A DNA stretch of 44,728 nucleotides, taken from contig NZ_FOSQ01000019.1 of assembly GCF_900114315.1 (NCBI RefSeq), positions 1-44,728 of the forward strand, read 5' to 3'. Positions 8,713-16,708 of the stretch are shown piece by piece (position 1 is the stretch's first letter; each line of letters opens with the position of its first letter). Under the pieces are notes generated by a model, which saw only the letters and a list, made by a program, of their open reading frames with translations, ran no database searches and was not told where the DNA came from. The translations under genes and the position numbers were made by a program. The stretch is from Falsiroseomonas stagni DSM 19981 (GTDB lineage Bacteria; Pseudomonadota; Alphaproteobacteria; Acetobacterales; Acetobacteraceae).

Positions 8713-9429
8713 TCAGGCGGCGGTGCGCGCCGCACGGTCGTCGCGCGGCACGAAGTAGTCGGGGTGGGCTTCGGCGATCTTCGGCAGGCTCGACAGGATC
8801 TCCCGCAGGTGTCGCCGCATCGCGGCCTCGGCGGCGGGGGCGTCACCCGCGGCGATGGCGCCGACGATGGCGCGGTGCTGGCCGATGATGTCGGCCATCG
8901 GCGTCGCCCCTTCGAAGGACAGGAAGCGGACGCGATCCATCTGCGCCTTGATCCCCTCCAGCACGCTCCAGGCGAAATCGCGCCCGATGCCTTGCGCCAG
9001 GCCGCGATGGAAGGCCTCGTCCAGCCGCAGGAAGCCGACGCCATCCCCGGCTTCGGCCGCCTTCTCCTGCTCCGCGATCAGGGCCGCCAGGCGCGCCGCG
9101 AGCCCGGCCGGGCGCGTCTCGGCCGCCTCATGCACCACCGCGGCCTCGACCGCCTCGCGCACGAAGCGGGCGTTGACCACCTCCTCCATCGAGATGCGCA
9201 GCACCTGGGTGCCGCGCTGCGGCCGGATGCCCACCAGCCCCGCTTCCTGCAGCTTGATGAAGGCCTCCCGCACGGGCTGGCGGCTGACGCCGAAGCGGCG
9301 GGCGATATCCGCCTCGGAGATCAGGGTGCCGGGCGGCAGGTCCGTCCTGACGATCGCCTCCCGCAGCGCGCGCATGACCTGGGGCGCGATGGCCTCCTGG
9401 GGGTCGATGCCGTGCGCCAGGTCGGTCAC
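8713..9429 (-). CDS. GntR-family regulator with FCD domain
   Basis: This is a FadR-subfamily regulator, with a winged helix near the N terminus (PPGTLISEADIARRFGVSR, then QPVREAF) and an all-helical FCD ligand domain with metal-type histidines (R-x-DEAFHR). I use the GTG at 9429 (VTDLAHGIDP), giving 238 residues. An in-frame ATG at 9513 adds 28 residues of Pro/Gly-rich sequence that looks untranslated, though a GGAGGGA lies almost directly before it. It is the first gene of the sugar-acid operon, 32 bp ahead of dctP, so it most likely represses that operon in the absence of a sugar acid. A palindrome at 9545-9558 is its candidate operator. Confidence 0.87.
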   Translation of the reverse strand: MTDLAHGIDPQEAIAPQVMRALREAIVRTDLPPGTLISEADIARRFGVSRQPVREAFIKLQEAGLVGIRPQRGTQVLRISMEEVVNARFVREAVEAAVVHEAAETRPAGLAARLAALIAEQEKAAEAGDGVGFLRLDEAFHRGLAQGIGRDFAWSVLEGIKAQMDRVRFLSFEGATPMADIIGQHRAIVGAIAAGDAPAAEAAMRRHLREILSSLPKIAEAHPDYFVPRDDRAARTAA

Positions 9430-9522
9430 GGGCAGCAAGCCCCACCCGCGGCCGGGCCTGCCCGACGGAGGCAGGCTGGGACGGGGAAAACCTCCCGTTG
9501 TCGCATGGCGCATTCCCTCCGG

Positions 9523-9540
9523 GGCTGCCCTCTGGCAGCC
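9523..9540. other. Stem-loop upstream of the GntR gene
   Basis: GGCTGCC (9523-9529) and GGCAGCC (9534-9540) form a perfect seven-base stem with a four-base loop. It lies between the Bug gene stop (9687) and the GntR coding region. No T-run follows on the minus strand. It may be a weak terminator for the Bug gene or lie in the operon leader. Confidence 0.35.
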
Positions 9541-9544
9541 TTCA

Positions 9545-9558
9545 CCATTCTAGTATGG
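9545..9558. promoter_or_regulatory. Palindrome, candidate operator of the sugar-acid operon
   Basis: CCATTCTAGTATGG is a 14-bp near-perfect palindrome centred on CTAG, with one mismatched pair. It overlaps a tandem 8-mer, GTATGGCA twice at 9553-9568. It lies upstream of the GntR gene in the only gap between that operon and the preceding Bug gene, the position expected for an autoregulatory GntR operator. The link to this regulator is inference. Confidence 0.4.
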
Positions 9559-9686
9559 CAGTATGGCAGCGATGCGCAAGGCCATTCGGCGTCCGGCGCG
9601 GCGTCCCGCAGGCCACCACGCCGGCGTTCGACGAAAGGGCCGGCCCGCACCGCCAGGATCGGGCGGCGCGGCCCGGCCTGCCGGTT

Positions 9687-10640
9687 CTACTGCACCGTGA
9701 TGCCGCGCAGCAGCACCGCCTTCTGCTCGATGTCCTGCTGGAGGCGGCGGTTGAAGTCGGCCGCGTTCAGGAAGAAGTTGGCGGGCTGCGAGGCATTGCG
9801 CGCGGCGCTGCGATAGCTCTCGGTCTGCGCCGCGGCGGCGCAGGCCGCCTCGATCCGCGCGATGCGCTCATCGGGCGTGCCCGTGGGCGCGAAGAGGCCG
9901 CCGAAGCTGGCCGGCGCCACGTCGAAGCCCTGCTCCATCGCGGTCGCCGCATCCGGGAAGTCGGGATGGCGCTGCGCGTCGAACACGGCAAGGATGCGCA
10001 CATCGTTCCGCCCGGCGGCCGAACCCAGCACGATCGAGCCGATATCGAGCCTACCGGCCAGCACTTCCGTTATCACCGAGGCATCGGCGCGGAAGGGCAC
10101 GTGCTCCACGTCCACACTGGCGGCCTGCGCCCATTGCACCATCGCGAGATGGGGGATGGAGGTGACGCCGAGCGTGCCATAGGTGATCTGGCTCGGTCGT
10201 GCCCGCGCCGCCGCCTGCACGTCGCGCAGCGTGCGGAACGGGCTGTCCGGCCTGACGACCAGCGCCATGGAGTTGCTGAACACCTGGCAGATCGGGCGGA
10301 AGGAATTGCGCTGCAGCCCCGACTGCGCCTGGATGACCGGCAATACGGAGGCGACGAGAGCCGGCACGAAGAGCAGCGTATAGCCATCCGCCGTCGACCG
10401 CGCGACGGAGGCCGAGCCGACGGCACCGGCCGCGCCATCGCGGTTCAGCACCACGGCGGACTGGCCGAGATGCGGCTGCATGGCCGCGGCCAGGGCGCGC
10501 ACCAGCAGGTCGATCGCATTGCCCGGGGGATAGGGGATGACGATCTGGACGGGGCGGCTGGGGTAGGCTTCCTGGGCGCGCGCCACCGCGGGCAGCGCGA
10601 GGGCGGCCGCAGCGGCGGCCAGGCTTCGACGGGTCAGCAT
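9687..10640 (-). CDS. Bug-family (TctC-type) periplasmic binding protein
   Basis: The 317-residue product has a signal peptide (MLTRRSLAAAAAALALPAVARA) and the Bug fold, with the typical opening YPSRPVQIVIPYPPGNAIDL. Later come the VVLNRDGAAGAVG block and a C-terminal N-x-AADFNRRLQQDIE segment. Bug proteins bind carboxylates or amides in the periplasm and sometimes work with TctAB permeases; none is present here, so it is an orphan. It is followed by the GntR operon and preceded by the dioxygenase gene on the same strand, so it may serve uptake of an aromatic acid. The ligand is unknown. Confidence 0.9.
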   Translation of the reverse strand: MLTRRSLAAAAAALALPAVARAQEAYPSRPVQIVIPYPPGNAIDLLVRALAAAMQPHLGQSAVVLNRDGAAGAVGSASVARSTADGYTLLFVPALVASVLPVIQAQSGLQRNSFRPICQVFSNSMALVVRPDSPFRTLRDVQAAARARPSQITYGTLGVTSIPHLAMVQWAQAASVDVEHVPFRADASVITEVLAGRLDIGSIVLGSAAGRNDVRILAVFDAQRHPDFPDAATAMEQGFDVAPASFGGLFAPTGTPDERIARIEAACAAAAQTESYRSAARNASQPANFFLNAADFNRRLQQDIEQKAVLLRGITVQ

Positions 10641-10722
10641 ATCTGCTTGTTTCCCTGTGGTTGGGCGATCTCGGACGTCGGACCGGCGGCGCTTCCACGC
10701 CGCCGGGAAGGATGGGCCTGCC

Positions 10723-11667
10723 TCAGCCGGTCGGCATCAGCTTGGACGGGTCGGACCCCACGCGCCCCGCCGGCACCAGCTTCGAGGGGTCAGAGCCCAC
10801 CCGGCCGCCGGTGCCGTCCACATCCCGCGACATGGTGAAGTCGTAGCGGATGCTGGGGACGCCCTTCACCGGCGCATCCGGCAGATCGAGCGACGGCATG
10901 ATGACCAGCGACTTCGACACGCCGAAGACGGTGTCGCTGTCGACATGCTTGTCGTCGGCGAAATACAGCGCCGTCACCAGTTCGCGATAGCCGGGGGCGG
11001 CGATCAGGGTGTGGATATGGGCGGGGCGGAAGCCGTGCCGCGCCTGGCGCTTCACCAGATCGCCGACCGGGCCATCCATCGGGATGGAGTAGCCGAGCGG
11101 CCGGAAGGTCCGGAAATGGAAGCGGCCTTCCTCGTCGCACTGCAACTGGCCGCGCATGTCCATCATCGTCGGGTCATAGGCCTGCAGGTCGTAGTGGCCG
11201 TCCTCATTGGTCTGCCACACATCCATCACGGCGTGGGGCACCGGCTTGCCGTCCGAATCCGTCACCTGCCCGTAGATGATGATGTCCGATCCCTTGGACA
11301 CATTGGCCAGCGTGCCGCCGAGCGGGATCTTGGGCGCGCTCTCGCGGAAGAAGGGGCCGAGCAGGCTGGTCTCGGTGCCCGCCGCTTCGCGGCCACCGGC
11401 ATCGTGCATCACGTTCACCAGGCGCGACAGGCCGATCACGTCCGACAGAAGGATGAATTCCTGCCGGTAGGGCGTGCAGGCTTGGCCGACCGCCGTCATG
11501 AAGGCGATGCCCTTCAGCCACTCATCCGGCGTCAGGTTCACTTCGCGCGCGAAGGCATGAAGGTGCCGCACCGCGGCCTCCATGATCTCCTTCAGCCGGG
11601 GATCGGGTGTCGTCGCCATCTGCTCGATGACCGCGTCGGTCACGTCATTGACGTTGAGATCCTGCAC
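10723..11667 (-). CDS. Intradiol ring-cleavage dioxygenase (catechol/hydroxyquinol type)
   Basis: The 314-residue product carries an N-terminal dioxygenase helical domain (about 10-85) and the catalytic beta domain. The non-haem iron ligands are visible at Y159 (GHYD), Y193 (GYSIP), H217 and H219 (RPAHIH). The family splits catechol-like rings between the two hydroxyls to give muconate-type acids. TETSLLGPFFRE resembles hydroxyquinol 1,2-dioxygenases, but no maleylacetate reductase or other pathway gene is nearby. I chose the GTG at 11667 because an AGGAGGAAG site lies just ahead; the frame continues upstream without homology. The last 26 residues are two copies of a 13-residue unit, RVGSDPSKL(V/M)P(A/T)G, after the normal fold ends. 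Confidence 0.9.
   Translation of the reverse strand: MQDLNVNDVTDAVIEQMATTPDPRLKEIMEAAVRHLHAFAREVNLTPDEWLKGIAFMTAVGQACTPYRQEFILLSDVIGLSRLVNVMHDAGGREAAGTETSLLGPFFRESAPKIPLGGTLANVSKGSDIIIYGQVTDSDGKPVPHAVMDVWQTNEDGHYDLQAYDPTMMDMRGQLQCDEEGRFHFRTFRPLGYSIPMDGPVGDLVKRQARHGFRPAHIHTLIAAPGYRELVTALYFADDKHVDSDTVFGVSKSLVIMPSLDLPDAPVKGVPSIRYDFTMSRDVDGTGGRVGSDPSKLVPAGRVGSDPSKLMPTG
10726..10803 (-). repeat. Tandem 39-bp repeat in the dioxygenase C-terminus
   Basis: Two adjacent 39-base units (10726-10764 and 10765-10803) encode RVGSDPSKLMPTG and RVGSDPSKLVPAG. The DNA copies differ at many positions but the peptides differ at only two, so the duplication is not recent and the peptide seems to be kept. The repeat ends at the stop codon. 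Confidence 0.8.
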
Positions 11668-11759
11668 TGCTTCCTCCTGTCGCCTGCGCCGGGGCGGCGC
11701 GGAAATTGGCCTTCTGGTCCAGGCATCCGCCGCGTGCATCGCATGGCGGCAGCCTGGTG

Positions 11760-12437
11760 TCAGCCCATTCGGGCCGGTGTCGGCTGGGCTAGGTTCACAT
11801 AGCCGCCGAGTGCGGGTCCCGGCGTGCCGCGCCGCATCGGCAGGCACGAGTCGGGAAAATCCTGGCGGAAGGTGGCGCCGGCATCGCGCAGGCGCCCCAG
11901 GAAAGCGTCAAGGTGTCGCATTGCACCATTCGGCAGGTCGTGCAGCACCAGGACGGGCCGCGGCGCCGGCAGGCATCCCGCCATCGCCGCCTCCGGCCAG
12001 CCATCCGGATCGCGCCAATCGCCGGGCACCACACTCCAGGTGACGACGGTGTTTCCACGGGCGATCAGCAGGTCCCGCGCCGCTTCGCTCAACAGATGCG
12101 GCCCCAGCCGGCCACCGCCCCCCACTGGCCGGAAGAGCCGGTCGGGGTGCGACAGCGGCCCGAGTTCCGCCTCCGTGCGCCCGATCTCCGCCTCGGCATG
12201 GCCCGCGTCCTGCCGGTCACCCAGGGGCCCGGCATGGGTCCAGGTGTGGTTGCCGATCCAGTGGCCCTCGTCCCGCGCACGCTCGGCCAGCGCGCGCCGG
12301 GCGGGGTCGTGCAGCTTCTGGCCGATGACGAAGAAAGTGGCGCGCACGCCACGATGGCGCAGCACATCGAGGACCTCGGGCGTGGCCTCGGGCTCCGGCC
12401 CGTTGTCGAAACTGAGGGTGACTTCCGGTCCGGCCAT
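11760..12437 (-). CDS. Polysaccharide deacetylase-like protein with altered metal motif
   Basis: The 225-residue product shows the NodB/polysaccharide deacetylase fold: motif 1 as SFDNGPEP (D11, N12), motif 2 as GNHTWTH (H63, H67), motif 3 around FRPVGGGG and motif 5 as LVLHDL. The usual motif 1 is TFDDGP, where the second Asp binds the metal; here it is Asn. There is no signal peptide and no membrane segment, so it should be cytosolic unless exported another way. The last 20 residues (GGYVNLAQPTPARMG) lie outside the fold. It lies 92 bp downstream of the dioxygenase start on the same strand. Hydrolysis of an acylated or amide substrate is possible, and loss of activity cannot be excluded. 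Confidence 0.8.
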   Translation of the reverse strand: MAGPEVTLSFDNGPEPEATPEVLDVLRHRGVRATFFVIGQKLHDPARRALAERARDEGHWIGNHTWTHAGPLGDRQDAGHAEAEIGRTEAELGPLSHPDRLFRPVGGGGRLGPHLLSEAARDLLIARGNTVVTWSVVPGDWRDPDGWPEAAMAGCLPAPRPVLVLHDLPNGAMRHLDAFLGRLRDAGATFRQDFPDSCLPMRRGTPGPALGGYVNLAQPTPARMG

Positions 12438-12652
12438 GGGGCCCTAGGCCTCATCCACCCGGGCGAAAGGCGACAGGGCTCCAGCATGGCCCACGCGACA
12501 TGTCCCCCTGGCAATCGCGAACCGGGCGGCGACCGGCGGAACGGCGATGCACAGCCGGCCTTCAAAGCCCGTGCCTGCCCCCTGCCCGCGCGACCAGTCG
12601 CCCATGCCGCCCCTTCCCAGCCGGGCCTGTTTTCCCGACAAAACCATCGATA

Positions 12653-12678
12653 GGCTCGTTTCACCGACTTGTCGAGCC
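12653..12678. promoter_or_regulatory. Inverted repeat upstream of the second GntR gene
   Basis: GGCTCG (12653-12658) and CGAGCC (12673-12678) form a perfect six-base inverted repeat with a 14-base spacer, 28 bp ahead of the GntR start. The gap 12438-12706 separates divergent genes, so both promoters should be here. This is a weak operator candidate. Confidence 0.3.
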
Positions 12679-12706
12679 GGGATGGGCACGCCATGGTGCG
12701 CGGACC

Positions 12707-13420
12707 ATGACCACGATGGCCGCCGATACCGACCGCCCAGCCTCGCCCGACACGCAGGCGACGGCCGTCTATCGACGCTTGCGTTCCGACATCCTCGAAG
12801 GCCGTCTCTCACCGGGGGTGCGGCTGAAGGTGCAGCAATTGTCGTCGGCCTATGGCGCAGGCCAGGCGCCACTGCGCGAAGCGCTCGCCCAGCTGGCCGC
12901 GGAGGGCCTGGCCCGGCGCATCGAACAGCGCGGCTTCCGCGTCGCCGATGCCGATCCGGCGGAGTTCACCGGCCTCATCCGCACGCGCTGCCTGGTGGAG
13001 GCCACCGCCCTGCGCGAAGCGATCGCCCATGGCGACGCCGCCTGGGAAGATGCGGTGGCCGCGGCGGAACGCCGGCTGTTGCGCCTGCCACGCTCCCTGG
13101 AGGCCGATCGGTTCGTGCCCAACCCGGCCTGGGAGGTTGCGCATCGCACCTTCCACGCCGTGCTCCTCTCCGCCTGCGACGCGCCGCCGCTGCTGGCCTT
13201 CTGCCAAAAGCTGCGGGAGGAAGCGGACCGCTATCGCGCCCTGGCGAATGCCGTCGCCTATCCCGGCCGCGACGTGGCCGTCGAGCATGCCGCCATCGCC
13301 GAGGCGGCGCTGGACCGGCATGCGGACCGCGCCGCCACCCTGCTGGCGCAGCACCTCGCCAGCACCGGCGAATTCGTGCGCCTGGCGCTGGAGCGTCGCG
13401 CGGCGCTGGCGGCTGAATAG
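12707..13420 (+). CDS. GntR-family regulator with FCD domain
   Basis: The 237-residue product has a winged helix at about 20-85, with the recognition segment LSSAYGAGQAPLREALAQL and the wing ARRIEQRGFRV. It then has an FCD ligand domain whose E-x3-R and H (VAHRTFHAVLL, VEHAAIAEA) residues fit the metal/ligand pocket. I start it at the ATG at 12707 (MTTMAADTD); a second in-frame ATG at 12716 is possible. It is transcribed divergently from the deacetylase-like gene, so it may control the deacetylase/dioxygenase/Bug genes. It faces the arsJ gene tail to tail. The ligand is unknown. Confidence 0.88.
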   Translation: MTTMAADTDRPASPDTQATAVYRRLRSDILEGRLSPGVRLKVQQLSSAYGAGQAPLREALAQLAAEGLARRIEQRGFRVADADPAEFTGLIRTRCLVEATALREAIAHGDAAWEDAVAAAERRLLRLPRSLEADRFVPNPAWEVAHRTFHAVLLSACDAPPLLAFCQKLREEADRYRALANAVAYPGRDVAVEHAAIAEAALDRHADRAATLLAQHLASTGEFVRLALERRAALAAE

Positions 13421-13546
13421 CCGGGCTTCCAACGCCACCATCGGCCGGAGGCCGTCACACTGCGGCGGCCCTGCGCTCGGCCCCGAAAGCCCCTCGTCAG
13501 GCGCCGCGACGATCGCCCCCCCTCCCCGCCCGCCGGGCAGCGCGCC

Positions 13547-14767
13547 TCAGGATGCCGGCCGCGTGGTCGGCAGACCCAGCGTGACGGCCCAGCACGCCGC
13601 GAGCATCGCGGCGGAACCGGCGAGGCAGGCGGGCAGGCCGCCAGACCCGTACAGGAGCCCCGACAGCAGAATGCCGCCGAAGCGGCCCGTCGCATTGGCA
13701 GCGTAGTAGAAGCCGACATCCTCCGCCGCCTTCTCCGACCCCGCATAGGCCAGCACCAGGTAGGAATGGAGGGAGGAATTCACCGCGAAGACGAAGCCGA
13801 ACAGCGCAAGCCCGGCGACCACCACCAGCGCCGGCGCCGTGACGCCGGCCAGCAGGGCGCCCGTCAGCGCCAGCGGCACCAGCGCGAGCAGCAGTGACCA
13901 TAGCCGCGCCGCCGGCACCTCGGTCGACAGGCCGTCAGCACTGCGGCGCACGAGCGCCGGGGCAGCCGCCTGCATGATCCCGTAGCCGATGGTCCAGAGC
14001 GCGAGAAACCCGCCCACCATCGTGAAGGTCCAGCCGGCGGCGTAGAGGAAGACCGGCAGCCCCACCACGAGCCAGACGTCCCGCGCCCCGAACAGGAAGA
14101 TTCGCGCGGCGGCCAGCAGGTTCACCCCGCGATTCCGGGCGAACAACGCGCGCACCGACGTCGAGGCCTTCGCCTTGCCCATCAGCGGCGGCAGCGCGAG
14201 CAGGACACCGGCCAGGATCAGCGCAAGGCCCGCCGCCATGACCCAGAGGGCGCCGCGGAAACCCAGCACCTCCAGCAGCAATCCCCCGAGGAAGAAGCCG
14301 ACGCCCTTCATTGCGTTCTTGCTGCCCGTGAAGAACGCCACCCACCGGAACAGCCGCCCTGGCGCATCGCCCGAGGTCAGCTTGATGGCCGATTTGCTGG
14401 CCGTCTTGGTCAGGTCCTTGGCGACGCCGCAGACACCCTGCGCCACCACGACCCAGGCGACCGAGACCGCCGCCGCCCAGTCCGGCGACATCGCAGACAG
14501 CATCAGAAAGCCGATGATCTGGGTGGCCAGCCCCACCGCCAGCATCCGCGCGATGCCGAACCGGGTCGCCAGCCAGCCGCCGATCAGGTTGGCGCCGATG
14601 CCCGCGGCTTCATAGAGCAGGAACAGGAAGGCCAGCGTGAAGGGCGAATAGCCCAGCCGGAAGAAGTGCAGCAGCACCAGCATGCGCAGCGCGCCATCCG
14701 TCAGCGTGAAGCCCCAATAGGCGGCCGTGACGATGGCGTAGTTGCGCGCGCCGGACGCGGCGGCCAC
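13547..14767 (-). CDS. arsJ: Organoarsenical efflux MFS transporter ArsJ
   Basis: The roughly 406-residue product is an MFS permease with about 12 hydrophobic segments. It matches ArsJ in its opening (RNYAIVTAAYWGFTLTDG, then ALRMLVLLHFFRLGYSPF) and in the AKDLTKTASKSAIK loop. ArsJ is known to export 1-arseno-3-phosphoglycerate, the unstable arsenate ester made by the partner GAPDH, so that arsenate leaves the cell without reduction. It follows the GAPDH gene almost directly. I favour the GTG at 14767, which has a GGGGAG site about ten bases ahead; the in-frame GTG at 14785, four bases after the GAPDH stop, is the alternative. Confidence 0.92.
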   Translation of the reverse strand: MAAASGARNYAIVTAAYWGFTLTDGALRMLVLLHFFRLGYSPFTLAFLFLLYEAAGIGANLIGGWLATRFGIARMLAVGLATQIIGFLMLSAMSPDWAAAVSVAWVVVAQGVCGVAKDLTKTASKSAIKLTSGDAPGRLFRWVAFFTGSKNAMKGVGFFLGGLLLEVLGFRGALWVMAAGLALILAGVLLALPPLMGKAKASTSVRALFARNRGVNLLAAARIFLFGARDVWLVVGLPVFLYAAGWTFTMVGGFLALWTIGYGIMQAAAPALVRRSADGLSTEVPAARLWSLLLALVPLALTGALLAGVTAPALVVVAGLALFGFVFAVNSSLHSYLVLAYAGSEKAAEDVGFYYAANATGRFGGILLSGLLYGSGGLPACLAGSAAMLAACWAVTLGLPTTRPAS

Positions 14768-14789
14768 GGAAGCATGGCTCCCCACCGCG

Positions 14790-15830
14790 TCAGATCCCGG
14801 TCTCTGCCATGTGGCAGGCCAGGTCGACCATGCGGCAGGCATACCCCATCTCATTATCGTACCAGGCATAGACCTTGAGCAGCGTGCCGTCGGTAACGAG
14901 CGTGCTCGGTGCGTCGACGATGGCACTGCGGGTGTCGCGGGCATAATCGGCGCTGACCAGCGGCCGGGCTTCGTACCCCAGGATGCCGGCGAGTGGCCCG
15001 GTGGCGGCCTCCCGGAACAGGGCGTTGACCTCCTCGGCACTCGTCTCCCGCTTCATCTCGAAGACGCAATCGGTGAGTGACGCGTTCAGCACCGGGGCGC
15101 GGACGGCGTGGCCGTTCAGCTTGCCCTTCAGTTCCGGATAGATCAGTGCGATGGCCGTCGCGCTGCCCGTCGTCGTGGGTTGCAGGGACAGCATCGCGGA
15201 GCGCGCCCGGCGCAGATCCTTGTGGGGCGCATCGACCACGACATTGGTGTTGGTGGGGTCATGGATGGTCGTGATCTGGCCATGCCGGATGCCGATGGCC
15301 TCATGCACCACCTTCACCACGGGGGCGAGGCAGTTGGTGGTGCAGGACGCCGCCGTGACGATGGGATGGCGCGCCGGATCGTAGAGCTGGTGGTTCACGC
15401 CGACCACGACGTTCAGCACGCTGTCCATCTTCACGGGCGCCGCCACGATCACCCGCTTCGCACCGCGCTTGAGATGTCCGCCGATCGTCTCCGGGTCCAG
15501 GAACCTGCCCGTGCATTCCAGCACGAGATCGACGCCGAGATCGCCCCAGGGAATCTCCGCGGGCTTCGCGTATTCGGAGAAACCAAGGCGCCGGTCGCCG
15601 ATGCGGATGGCGTCGCCTTCCACCGCGATCGGCGCGCGCCAGCGGCCCTGCACGCTGTCGAATGCCAGCAGATGGGCGCTTGCCGCGGCGCCGCCCTTGA
15701 TCTCGTTCAAGTGGACGACATCAAGCCGGTTGCCCCGACGCGGGTCATCTTCCTGACGTTCCGCCGCGCCCATCGCGGCGCGCAGCGCGAGCCGCCCGAT
15801 GCGGCCCATGCCGGAGATGCCGACCCTCAT
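14790..15830 (-). CDS. ArsJ-associated glyceraldehyde-3-phosphate dehydrogenase
   Basis: The 346-residue GAPDH has the NAD-binding [12 protein letters not shown] at 7-18 and the catalytic Cys163 in SCTTNCLAP. It also has the substrate-binding block [22 protein letters not shown] and WYDNEMGY near the C terminus. In ars operons this paralogue uses arsenate in place of phosphate to make 1-arseno-3-phosphoglycerate for ArsJ. It starts within the last codons of the arsR-arsC gene (four-base overlap at 15827-15830) and arsJ follows, so all three genes form one operon. Its dedicated role comes from this context; a housekeeping copy should exist elsewhere. Confidence 0.93.
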   Translation of the reverse strand: MRVGISGMGRIGRLALRAAMGAAERQEDDPRRGNRLDVVHLNEIKGGAAASAHLLAFDSVQGRWRAPIAVEGDAIRIGDRRLGFSEYAKPAEIPWGDLGVDLVLECTGRFLDPETIGGHLKRGAKRVIVAAPVKMDSVLNVVVGVNHQLYDPARHPIVTAASCTTNCLAPVVKVVHEAIGIRHGQITTIHDPTNTNVVVDAPHKDLRRARSAMLSLQPTTTGSATAIALIYPELKGKLNGHAVRAPVLNASLTDCVFEMKRETSAEEVNALFREAATGPLAGILGYEARPLVSADYARDTRSAIVDAPSTLVTDGTLLKVYAWYDNEMGYACRMVDLACHMAETGI

Positions 15831-16684
15831 GCCCGCGCCACCGCACCGGGCTGCGCCAGTTCATCCAGGCGCGCCTTCAGCGCCATCCGGTCCAGCGCGC
15901 CGAAGGGCAGGCTGGTGAGAATGCCGAGGCGCCGATGCAGCGCGGCATAGAGCTCGTTCAACAACGTCGCCCGTTCCGGCGGGCTGCCGCTGAACTTGGC
16001 GGGGTCGGGCAGCGGCCAGGCGGCGGTGATCACCGTCTCCCCGAAATCGGGGCAGACCTGGCCGGCCAGCGTGTCACAGAGGGCCACGACGAAATCCATG
16101 CGCGGCGCGCCGGGGCCGGTGAACTCGTCCCAGGATTTCGACCGCAGCGTGGACACGTCATGGCCCAGCGCCTTCAACTGCTGCAGCACCTCCGGCAGAG
16201 GCCCCTCCCCGGCGGGTGCCGAGCCGGCGCTAAAGGCGCGGAAGCGCCCCTGCCCGAGGCGGCCCAGGATCGCCTCCGCCAGGATGGAACGGGCGGCGTT
16301 GCGGGTACACAGGAACAGCACGTTGAACACGGGCGGCTGCATGCGGCCGGTCTCCCTTGTGGTGTCGAACAGACGGTTGAGATCGCCGCAGCGATCCGGC
16401 TCGCCGTCGCAGCAGGCCTCGGCGAGGAAGGCGACCAGCGCGCGCAGCGCCGCGATCTGCGGCGCATAGATCAGGCTGCGGCCAAGCCGCGTCGCGGCCA
16501 CCAGCCCCGCCTGCTCCAGCGCCCGCAGGTGGAAGGACAGCGTCGAGGCTGGCACGCGGAGGCGCGCGGCGATGTCGCCGGCGGCGAGCCCGGACGGCCC
16601 TGACGCCAGCAGCACCCGCATCAGGTCAAGCCGGGTCACCTGACCGAGCGCCATGAAGCCCGAAGCGGCGCGTTCCATCTCCAT
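15827..16684 (-). CDS. ArsR-family repressor fused to ArsC-type arsenate reductase
   Basis: The 285-residue product joins two proteins. Residues about 5-105 are an ArsR/SmtB winged helix ([22 protein letters not shown]). It has Cys91, Cys92 and Cys99, a C-terminal cysteine cluster similar in place to As(III)-sensing sites described for Acidithiobacillus-type ArsR. Residues about 118-285 are a low-molecular-weight phosphatase-fold arsenate reductase with the CX5R loop C126-TRNAA-R132. Cys203 and Cys211 match the relay cysteines of thioredoxin-coupled ArsC. It should repress the operon, sense As(III) and reduce arsenate. ATGs occur at residues 1, 3 and 11. The first lies inside the operator palindrome, so the true start could be leaderless or one of the later ones. 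Confidence 0.92.
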   Translation of the reverse strand: MEMERAASGFMALGQVTRLDLMRVLLASGPSGLAAGDIAARLRVPASTLSFHLRALEQAGLVAATRLGRSLIYAPQIAALRALVAFLAEACCDGEPDRCGDLNRLFDTTRETGRMQPPVFNVLFLCTRNAARSILAEAILGRLGQGRFRAFSAGSAPAGEGPLPEVLQQLKALGHDVSTLRSKSWDEFTGPGAPRMDFVVALCDTLAGQVCPDFGETVITAAWPLPDPAKFSGSPPERATLLNELYAALHRRLGILTSLPFGALDRMALKARLDELAQPGAVARA

Positions 16685-16708
16685 GTTTCCAGTATGATCG
16701 AAACATGG
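16681..16708 (-). promoter_or_regulatory. ArsR operator/promoter candidate
   Basis: CCATGTTTC (16681-16689) and GAAACATGG (16700-16708) form a perfect nine-base inverted repeat with a 10-base spacer. On the minus strand the spacer holds CATACT, a fair -10 element ending six bases before the first ATG of the arsR-arsC gene. Transcription would then start at or next to that ATG. A repressor on this site would block the promoter directly. I see no good -35 element. Confidence 0.7.
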
